Shown here: positions 5,877 to 10,839 of the stretch, one piece after another
Layout of the letters: the number at the start of each line of letters is the position of its first letter
Position numbering within the stretch: position 1 is the first letter of the stretch
Assembly: GCA_027686065.1 (NCBI GenBank)
Contig: JAQCTH010000093.1
Location: 1-10,839, forward strand
Direction of reading: 5' to 3'
Length of the DNA: 10,839 bases
Source: Clostridiaceae bacterium AF10-41
Lineage (GTDB): Bacteria; Bacillota; Clostridia; Clostridiales; Clostridiaceae
Translations under genes and position numbers: made by a program
The notes under the pieces: model-generated
Told to the model about the DNA's origin: nothing
What the model saw: the letters and a program-made list of their open reading frames with translations, nothing else
Database searches by the model: none

Positions 5877-6154
5877 TAATTAACAGTGTACAATTCACAG
5901 TTCATAGGTTTTTGGATAAAGCAATAGAGATCAGTGAATACGATACAGGTTATGATATAAATTTCGAAGCAATTTATAAATGAAAAAATTAAGATTGCGT
6001 GAAGTAGATTTTAATATCTTTTAAGATCCCTTAATGATTTTTCTCCATAATTTTTTCATTCTTTCATTCTTAATTTTTAATTATATTTTAACTTATTACT
6101 TGTTACCTGATACCTGTTCCCTATTACCTAAAAAATCAAACCAACTGTAAACTG
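5877..6154. repeat. Intergenic element B: inverted heptad arrays flanking AT-rich hairpins
   Basis: This fills most of the 340-base gap between the small gene and yccF. At its left end (5877-5904) four 7-base units fit YARTTWA loosely (TAATTAA, CAGTGTA and so on). At the right end, six consecutive 7-base units in strict register occupy 6087-6128 (for instance TGTTACC, TGATACC, TATTACC), with two more at 6141-6154; these have the opposite orientation to the left array. Between them AATGAAAAAATTA (5979-5991) and TAATTTTTTCATT (6048-6060) form a perfect 13-base inverted repeat around a 56-base core that contains the small dyad ATCTTTTAAGAT (6016-6027). No credible open frame exists. The plan matches the elements at 2345-2472 and 9815-9967. 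Confidence 0.65.
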
Positions 6155-6155
6155 A

Positions 6156-6172
6156 AAAATGCTTCGCATTTT
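6156..6172 (-). terminator. Short hairpin terminator of yccF
   Basis: AAAATGC (6156-6162) and GCATTTT (6166-6172) form a 7-bp stem with a three-base loop, 21 bases beyond the yccF stop codon. In the minus-strand RNA the right arm ends in a five-U run. The stem is short, so it may be a modest terminator; it also borders repeat element B and may belong to it. Confidence 0.55.
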
Positions 6173-6193
6173 ATTAAATATCAAATTATATAT

Positions 6194-6556
6194 CTACACC
6201 ACTTCTGTTCCAAATGGCATTAATGATAACTTAGCCAATTTCAAAGATTGCTTTGCAAAAGGTATTCCTATTATTGTAATGCATAAAAATAACGCACTTA
6301 TCAAATTTGCTAAACATAATTCAAACCCACCAAAGATTATCCATAAAATATTTAATATTAAATTAAATCCACTATCATTTTTATTAATAACTTCTTTCCC
6401 AAAAGGTGCAAATTGTAGTTTAGCCATTTTAAAACATTGAAGTCCTATTGGAATTCCAACTATTGTTATACACCATAAAAGTCCAAATCCAATCCATCCT
6501 AAAGCATTAATGAGGCCTCCAAATATAATCCAGATTAAATTTCCTAAACAAGACAT
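6194..6556 (-). CDS. yccF: YccF domain-containing membrane protein
   Basis: The 120-residue inner-membrane protein consists of two YccF repeats. Repeat 1 (6-56) opens NLIWIIFGG and ends CITIVGIPIG...FAPFGKEV; repeat 2 (69-119) opens NILWIIFGG and ends CITIIGIPFA...LMPFGTEV. The shared IxGIPx...PFGxEV signature is diagnostic for YccF. The biochemical role of the family is unknown. A Lys/Asn linker (57-65) joins the halves, giving about four membrane segments. The ATG is preceded by GGGGG (6565-6569). It begins 24 bases after the CoA-binding gene on the same strand, so the two form an operon driven from 6982-7010. Confidence 0.92.
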   Translation of the reverse strand: MSCLGNLIWIIFGGLINALGWIGFGLLWCITIVGIPIGLQCFKMAKLQFAPFGKEVINKNDSGFNLILNILWIIFGGFELCLANLISALFLCITIIGIPFAKQSLKLAKLSLMPFGTEVV

Positions 6557-6580
6557 TATTAAATCCCCCTATTATTTATT

Positions 6581-6949
6581 TTAAATATTATTTAGTTGTA
6601 CTAATGCACAATTTTCTATGGCATTAATAGAATTTTCTTTGCAATAAGTCAAAATTTCATTACTTTCAGCTCCTGGTTGTATTAAAACATTTTTTATTCC
6701 TAGTTCATTAGCTTCTTTTAAGTATTCTATTCCAAGCTTTGCATTTATACATAAATCAATAGCATCAATAGTATATGGTACATCTTTCAAATTAGTATAG
6801 ATATTTTCTCCACCTTTTGGATGAACTCCACTTACTTTATATCCTTTTGATTTAAACTTATTCAAAATCTTATTTGCATATTTCACTTCATTAGATACAT
6901 CTCCAATAACTACCCAATTTTTCAGTTTCATCAAATTTTCTATATTCAT
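6581..6949 (-). CDS. CoA-binding domain protein (CoA_binding_2, YccU-like)
   Basis: The 122-residue single-domain Rossmann protein has the order typical of the CoA_binding_2 family: a first strand and loop NWVVIGDVSN (11-20), the YKVSGVHPKG segment (37-46; usually V-x-P-V-N-P), IDLCIN (65-69 region), a Q91-P-G-A-E-S96 loop and a late IENCALV (111-117). Members bind CoA or a related nucleotide; cellular function is unknown, and no catalytic domain is fused here. The first loop is GDVSN rather than the commoner GAS-x-N/K. The ATG has AAGGAG (6957-6962) 7 bases upstream. It is the promoter-proximal gene of a two-gene operon with yccF and is divergent from the leuS leader. Confidence 0.9.
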   Translation of the reverse strand: MNIENLMKLKNWVVIGDVSNEVKYANKILNKFKSKGYKVSGVHPKGGENIYTNLKDVPYTIDAIDLCINAKLGIEYLKEANELGIKNVLIQPGAESNEILTYCKENSINAIENCALVQLNNI

Positions 6950-6981
6950 ATTTTATCTCCTTATAAAGTCTTTATATAATT

Positions 6982-7010
6982 ACTATATCCAATTAAAAAT
7001 ATTTCATCAA
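6982..7010 (-). promoter_or_regulatory. Promoter of the CoA-binding/yccF operon
   Basis: On the minus strand a -35 TTGATG (7005-7010), a 17-base spacer and a -10 TATAGT (6982-6987) precede the ATG at 6949 by about 33 bases. It faces away from the leuS promoter at 7049-7077, with 38 bases between the two -35 boxes. Confidence 0.72.
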
Positions 7011-7048
7011 CAACTTTACTAATATATCTTATTACTTTTTTGTAATTG

Positions 7049-7077
7049 TTGACTTATATTATAATAAAATATATAAT
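7049..7077 (+). promoter_or_regulatory. leuS promoter
   Basis: A -35 TTGACT (7049-7054) and a perfect -10 TATAAT (7072-7077) are separated by 17 bases. Transcription would start near 7084, the expected 5' end of the T-box leader. Confidence 0.82.
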
Positions 7078-7083
7078 TGAGTA

Positions 7084-7323
7084 TATTAAAATTATATATT
7101 CATTGCATTGATTAGGAGTAGTATTATACTGTTATACTCAAGAGAGCTGTTGTTTGGTGTGAAACAGTGTTTAACTTATAAGAACTTGCCTATGAGCTTA
7201 CTTGTCAAAAGCAAGTACGGAAACCCCGTTATAGATTTGAGTGAGAAAAAATATTATTTTTTCTAATAAGAGTGGTACCGCGAATATGTCCTTCGTCTCT
7301 TAATTGAGATGAAGGGCTTTTTT
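7084..7323 (+). promoter_or_regulatory. T-box riboswitch (leucine) upstream of leuS
   Basis: The leader senses uncharged tRNA-Leu. The conserved T-box AGAGTGGTACCGCG lies at 7269-7282, with the UGGU (7273-7276) that pairs with the tRNA ACCA end. Stem I can be read: TAGG (7113-7116) with CCTA (7189-7192) below, and TTATA (7124-7128) with TATAA (7177-7181) above, enclosing a specifier loop whose 5' side ends AGTA (7120-7123) and whose 3' side is GAACTTG. The specifier is CTT (7185-7187), a leucine codon. An apical GGTGTGAAA region (7156-7164) follows an AGAGAG stretch (7141-7146). A later hairpin (7244-7264, 9 bp) is probably Stem III. AAGAG (7268-7272) can pair with CTCTT (7297-7301) in the antiterminator. 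With uncharged tRNA-Leu bound, read-through into leuS is favoured; otherwise the 7288-7323 terminator forms. Confidence 0.95.
7288..7323 (+). terminator. T-box regulated intrinsic terminator
   Basis: A 12-bp stem (7288-7299 with 7306-7317, including two G-U pairs) has a 6-base loop and a run of six U (7318-7323). Its left arm overlaps the segment needed for the antiterminator, so the two structures exclude each other. Confidence 0.93.
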
Positions 7324-7341
7324 ATATTATTTTTTACTTTT

Positions 7342-7349
7342 AAAGGAGG
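7342..7349 (+). promoter_or_regulatory. Ribosome binding site fixing the leuS GTG start
   Basis: AAAGGAGG is 7 bases before the GTG at 7357. An upstream in-frame ATG at 7309 lies inside the right arm of the T-box terminator and has no ribosome binding site, so it is not the start. Confidence 0.9.
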
Positions 7350-7356
7350 AATTATT

Positions 7357-9807
7357 GTGGCTAATTACGGAACTGCCATCGATAAAAAATGGCAAGATAA
7401 ATGGGAAGAAACAAATCTTTATAAATTTGACCCAAACAAGGAAGGTGAAAAACTTTATGTTTTAGAAATGTTCTCTTACCCTTCTGGCAGCCAATTACAT
7501 GCTGGACACTGGTTTAACTATGGTCCCGTTGATTCATGGGCTAGAATGAAAAGAATGCAAGGATACAATGTATTTCAACCAATGGGATTTGATGCATTTG
7601 GTCTTCCTGCAGAAAACTTTGCAATAAAGACAGGAATCCATCCAAAGGATTCAACTGATAAGAATATAGAAACTATGGAAAAACAATTAAGAGCTATGGG
7701 AGCTATGTTTAACTGGGATAACGAGGTTATAACATGTAATCCTGACTACTATAAATGGACACAATGGGTATTCTTAAAACTATACGAAAAAGGATTAGCT
7801 TACAGAAAAAAAGCTCCTGTAAATTGGTGTCCATCTTGTAATACAGTTTTAGCTAATGAGCAAGTTCATGATGGTGCTTGTGAAAGATGTTCAACTGAAG
7901 TAACAAAAAAAGATTTAACTCAATGGTTCTTGAAAATAACTGATTATGCTGATGAACTATTAGAAAAATTAGATACTTTAGATTGGCCTGAAAAAACTGT
8001 TGCTATGCAAAAACACTGGATTGGTAAATCTACTGGCGCAGAAGTTACATTTAAAGTTAAAGATTCAGATGTAAAATTTGATGTATTCACTACTAGAGTT
8101 GATACATTAAATGGTGTAACTTATGTTGTTTTAGCACCTGAAAATCCATTAGTTGATAAGCTTACAACAGATCAATATAAATCTTTTGTTGAAAATTATA
8201 AAGAAGATGCTAAAAAGCAATCTGATATAGAACGACAATCTCTATCAAGAGAAAAAACTGGTGTATTTACAGGTTCCTATGCTATAAATCCTATAAATAA
8301 TAAAGAAGTTCCAATTTGGGTTGGAGATTATGTTTTATCAACTTATGGAACTGGAGCTGTTATGGCCGTTCCTGCACATGATGAAAGAGATTATGCTTTT
8401 GCTACAAAGTTTAATTTACCAATAAAAAGAGTGATAACTAATAAAAAAGGTGATAATGCTGAATTACCTTATTGTGAATATGGTGTATTAGTTAACTCAG
8501 GAGAATTCGATGGATTAACTACTGAAGAAGCTAAAGAAAAGATCGTTGAAAAATTATCTTCTATAAATCTCGGATCTGCAAAAGTTAATTATAGATTAAG
8601 AGACTGGCTAGTATCTAGACAAAGATATTGGGGTGCCCCAATACCTATGATTCATTGTGAACATTGTGGAACTGTTCCTGTACCGGAAAATCAGTTACCA
8701 GTAGAACTTCCATATAATGTTGAGTTTGCTCCTGATGGAAAATCTCCTCTTACAAAATGTGAAGAATTCATAAATGTTGCTTGTCCAAAATGCGGAAAGC
8801 CTGCTAAAAGAGAAGCTGATACTTTAGATACATTTGTATGTTCATCATTTTATTATTTAAGATATCCTGATAATAAGAATACTGAAAAGATATTTGATAC
8901 TGACCTTATAAATAAGATCCTTCCAGTAGATAAATATGTAGGTGGTCCTGAACATGCTTGTATGCATTTATTATATGCTAGATTCATAACTAAAGCTTTT
9001 AGAGATATGGGGTACTTAAATTTTGATGAGCCATTTAAATCATTAACTCATCAGGGATTAATTTTAGGACCTGATGGATTAAAAATGAGTAAATCAAAAG
9101 GAAACACAATTTCTCCAAATGATTATATCTCTGAATATGGTTCTGATGTGTTTAGAATGTATTTGATGTTTGGCTTTGCTTATATAGAAGGTGGCGCTTG
9201 GAGTGATGATGGACTTAAATCAGTTGCGAGATTTGTAGATAGAATAGAAAGATATCTTGATATAGCTAGAGATGCTATAGAAAAGGGTGTTAATAATAAA
9301 ACTTCTATTGATAAGGCTGAAAAAGAATTAAATTTCTGGGTCAATAATGCAATAAAAGGTGTTACTGAAGATGCTGATAAATTACAATTTAATACAGCTA
9401 TTGCAAGAATGATGGAATTTGTTAATGCATTTTCTAAATATCTACAAGAAGATGTGAAAAACTTAGAGTTCTTAAAAAATACTTGTATTAATTTCTTAAA
9501 AGTTCTTGCACCTTTTGCCCCTCACTTTGCCGAAGAACAATGGAGTTTATTTGGATTAGACTTCTCAATATTCAATGAAACTTGGCCAACATATGATCCA
9601 AAGGCTTTAGTTAAAGATGAAGTTGAAATAGCTATTCAAGTTAACGGTAAGATTAAAACAAAAATTAACGTATCTACAGACTTAGATGAAGAAGGAATTA
9701 AAGCTGCTTCTTTAGCTGATGAATCTATTGTTGCTTCAACAGAAGGTAAAACTATAGTAAAGGTTATAGTTATAAAAGGGAGACTTGTAAACATTGTTGT
9801 TAAGTAA
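7357..9807 (+). CDS. leuS: Leucine--tRNA ligase (LeuRS)
   Basis: This cytoplasmic class I synthetase (816 residues, the usual bacterial length) charges tRNA-Leu with leucine using ATP. The HIGH-type motif is H48-A-G-H51 in a [11 protein letters not shown] context, and KMSKS is at 576-580. A zinc module has C158-x2-C161 and C175-x2-C178; another CxxC pair set is at 434/437 and 476/479. The CP1 editing domain, which hydrolyses mischarged tRNA, is intact, with TTRVDTLNG and [15 protein letters not shown]. The [13 protein letters not shown] segment has Cys495 where many LeuRS have Asp, probably lineage variation. The C-terminal end [18 protein letters not shown] matches the usual LeuRS tail. It starts at GTG with a strong ribosome binding site, is controlled by the T-box, and ends at the 9877-9913 terminator. 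Confidence 0.98.
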   Translation: MANYGTAIDKKWQDKWEETNLYKFDPNKEGEKLYVLEMFSYPSGSQLHAGHWFNYGPVDSWARMKRMQGYNVFQPMGFDAFGLPAENFAIKTGIHPKDSTDKNIETMEKQLRAMGAMFNWDNEVITCNPDYYKWTQWVFLKLYEKGLAYRKKAPVNWCPSCNTVLANEQVHDGACERCSTEVTKKDLTQWFLKITDYADELLEKLDTLDWPEKTVAMQKHWIGKSTGAEVTFKVKDSDVKFDVFTTRVDTLNGVTYVVLAPENPLVDKLTTDQYKSFVENYKEDAKKQSDIERQSLSREKTGVFTGSYAINPINNKEVPIWVGDYVLSTYGTGAVMAVPAHDERDYAFATKFNLPIKRVITNKKGDNAELPYCEYGVLVNSGEFDGLTTEEAKEKIVEKLSSINLGSAKVNYRLRDWLVSRQRYWGAPIPMIHCEHCGTVPVPENQLPVELPYNVEFAPDGKSPLTKCEEFINVACPKCGKPAKREADTLDTFVCSSFYYLRYPDNKNTEKIFDTDLINKILPVDKYVGGPEHACMHLLYARFITKAFRDMGYLNFDEPFKSLTHQGLILGPDGLKMSKSKGNTISPNDYISEYGSDVFRMYLMFGFAYIEGGAWSDDGLKSVARFVDRIERYLDIARDAIEKGVNNKTSIDKAEKELNFWVNNAIKGVTEDADKLQFNTAIARMMEFVNAFSKYLQEDVKNLEFLKNTCINFLKVLAPFAPHFAEEQWSLFGLDFSIFNETWPTYDPKALVKDEVEIAIQVNGKIKTKINVSTDLDEEGIKAASLADESIVASTEGKTIVKVIVIKGRLVNIVVK

Positions 9808-9876
9808 GCTTACCCAATTAACAATGTACAATTAACAATTTAGGAAACAATTCAGCTTTCGCTAAATTGTAAAAAT

Positions 9877-9913
9877 AAAAATACTGCTGAGAAAATTCCA
9901 GCAGTATTTTTTT
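9877..9913. terminator. leuS intrinsic terminator, probably bidirectional
   Basis: AAAAATACTGCTG (9877-9889) pairs perfectly with CAGCAGTATTTTT (9899-9911) around a 9-base loop, and the U-run continues to 9913. In the opposite direction the hairpin is followed by a T-rich stretch, so it should also end the convergent minus-strand gene whose stop is at 9983. Confidence 0.93.
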
Positions 9914-9935
9914 GATTTTCAGAATTCTGAAAATC
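9914..9935. repeat. Perfect 22-bp palindrome
   Basis: The half-site GATTTTCAGAA (9914-9924) is followed directly by its exact reverse complement (9925-9935), with no spacer. It abuts the U-run of the leuS terminator. With no loop it is less suited to an RNA hairpin than to a cruciform or dimeric protein site, but it may simply be part of element C. Confidence 0.8.
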
Positions 9936-9982
9936 CTCTTTAACTATTAACTATAAACTGTGACTTTAAAAATATGCACTGA

Positions 9983-10729
9983 TTAAGCTTCATCCAAAAC
10001 AATTTTAAATTTATCTAAAACTTCACTTACAAGTTTCTCATCTAACTGATTATAATAATTCAATAAATTTGAATCTTGAAGTGCTGTAAATATTTTCTTA
10101 CTGATTTCCATCCACATTTCCGGAACGTATACCCAAACTATCTCTTCATATTTACAACTTAATAAAAAGTGTTCTATTCCCCAAAACAAATATTCCTTTA
10201 TATTATGCAATTTATTAAAAATTACATAATCTTCCACTACTCTTGTTGTAAGCTTATATTCATATATATCAACATAGAAGAAATCAAAATTATCTTGCTT
10301 TGCTTTATATGCATCTGTATTTACAACTTTTATTTTAGGATTCTCTTTAAAATTAGAGTTATATAAGTCTATTATATCTTTTTCTTTCTCATAAACTATA
10401 ATTTCGCTTATATCCTTCTTTTTAGCTAACTCTTGCACAACATAGCCTAATCCAAGTCCAACTACCCCAACTTTTCCTTTAGCATATTTTATAAACATAT
10501 ATGAACTTTCTATTTCAAGTGGAGAAATCTTCATCCATATATTATTAGGTCCATGTAACTCTAAAATATTTAAATTTATATTTTCCTTTTTATTATACAT
10601 ATACCCATTAATAAAATCTCTTTTATCTATGGTATTTTTTATTTCAAAACTTCCAATCTTCCCTAAAGATATTAAGTTATTATACTCCTTTATTTTCTCT
10701 AATAAATATGTCTTATCATATGGTTTCAA
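9983..10729 (-). CDS. SAM-methyltransferase / spermidine-synthase-like Rossmann protein
   Basis: The 248-residue soluble protein has an N-terminal region of about 85 residues followed by a class I methyltransferase-type Rossmann core. Motif I is VGVVGLGLGY (87-96, glycine-rich nucleotide loop), the acidic end of strand 2 is IVYEKE (111-116, E114 expected to bind ribose), then VVNTDAY (135-141) and FFYVDIYE (150-157). This order, and the short DFFYVDIY strand in place of a methyltransferase N/DPPY motif, recalls spermidine-synthase-like proteins. It lacks the spermidine-synthase signature for the amine substrate as far as I can see, so the reaction is unknown. The start is TTG at 10727-10729, with AAGGGA (10741-10746) 11 bases upstream, rather far; the next in-frame Met is at residue 44, inside the fold. 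It is convergent with leuS and appears monocistronic. Confidence 0.75.
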   Translation of the reverse strand: MKPYDKTYLLEKIKEYNNLISLGKIGSFEIKNTIDKRDFINGYMYNKKENINLNILELHGPNNIWMKISPLEIESSYMFIKYAKGKVGVVGLGLGYVVQELAKKKDISEIIVYEKEKDIIDLYNSNFKENPKIKVVNTDAYKAKQDNFDFFYVDIYEYKLTTRVVEDYVIFNKLHNIKEYLFWGIEHFLLSCKYEEIVWVYVPEMWMEISKKIFTALQDSNLLNYYNQLDEKLVSEVLDKFKIVLDEA

Positions 10730-10759
10730 AATATAATACTTCCCTTCTGTATTAATTTT

Positions 10760-10788
10760 AGTATGCTACATATACTACCTTGTGTAAA
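10760..10788 (-). promoter_or_regulatory. Possible promoter of the Rossmann protein gene
   Basis: On the minus strand TTTACA (10783-10788) and CATACT (10760-10765) are separated by 17 bases, about 30 bases upstream of the TTG start. The -10 box matches consensus at only 4 of 6 places. No other feature is visible from here to the right edge. Confidence 0.5.
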
Positions 10789-10839
10789 GTTTTAAATTTC
10801 TATAACTAAAATAATACTTTTATAATAAATTATTTTTAA

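Larger units (their letters stand above)
9815..9967. repeat. Intergenic element C: inverted heptad arrays around the leuS terminator
   Basis: At the left end four 7-base units stand in register (9815-9842: CAATTAA, CAATGTA, CAATTAA, CAATTTA), containing an exact 11-base direct repeat CAATTAACAAT (9815-9825 and 9829-9839). At the right end TTAACTA occurs twice (9940-9953), then TAAACTG and TGACTTT, which are the same motif in reverse orientation. In between are a hairpin (ACAATT-C-AGC at 9847-9856 with GCT-A-AATTGT at 9861-9870, loop TTTC), the leuS terminator and a 22-bp perfect palindrome. The arrangement matches elements at 2345-2472 and 5877-6154. Confidence 0.65.

Noticed and set aside
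6087..6128. Short tandem heptads as a CRISPR array
   Set aside because: Units are 7 bases with no spacers, far below CRISPR repeat length, and no cas genes are present.
6159..6440. 93-codon plus-strand frame opposite yccF
   Set aside because: It is a shadow of the yccF coding sequence; the YccF repeats on the other strand are unmistakable.
10169..10366. 65-codon plus-strand frame inside the Rossmann protein gene
   Set aside because: It is antisense to a protein with clear motifs and is rich in Ile/Phe/Tyr/Cys, as expected from complementing AT-rich codons.

Overview
The window is strongly AT-rich and has clostridial features: strong AAGGAGG-type ribosome binding sites, several GTG and TTG starts, a T-box in front of leuS, a lipoprotein of the Bmp family, and intergenic regions full of AT-rich inverted repeats. 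It looks like chromosomal core sequence of a low-GC Firmicute, most likely a Clostridium sensu stricto. I see no phage genes, transposase, CRISPR array, tRNA or rRNA.

Left part (1-3480), all on the minus strand. The first codons of an ABC-transporter ATPase run off the left edge. Upstream of it is a Bmp/PnrA-type substrate-binding lipoprotein gene with its own promoter. A strong hairpin separates the two genes, as expected where the binding protein is made in excess over the transporter. Before these lie a DUF554 (YqgA/YdfK-like) membrane protein and a membrane-anchored NodB-type polysaccharide deacetylase, separated by an imperfect palindromic repeat.

Middle (3490-5632), plus strand. One promoter drives a compact three-gene unit: a DUF5685 protein, a J-domain protein with a cysteine-cluster tail (its start overlaps the previous gene by 14 bases), and a small polytopic membrane protein that resembles ECF-transporter S components. 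The unit ends at a perfect 15-bp terminator. It is the best candidate for an undescribed system. The DUF5685 protein has two aspartate-rich motifs about 100 residues apart, recalling class I isoprenoid synthases, and its partner J-protein has eight cysteines in its last 25 residues.

Then come a small hypothetical gene of about 70 codons with a probable TTG start, a roughly 280-bp repeat element, a yccF gene and a CoA-binding-domain gene (minus strand; the last two form one operon with a promoter at 6982-7010).

Right part. A divergent promoter at 7049-7077 begins a T-box leader with a readable CUU (Leu) specifier and an intrinsic terminator, followed by leuS (816 codons, GTG start). leuS converges on a minus-strand gene for a SAM-methyltransferase/spermidine-synthase-like Rossmann protein; a bidirectional terminator lies between them.

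A recurring theme is three intergenic elements (2345-2472, 5877-6154, 9815-9967). In each, degenerate 7-base tandem units stand in opposite orientation at the two ends, with hairpins between them. They look like members of one dispersed, non-coding repeat family.
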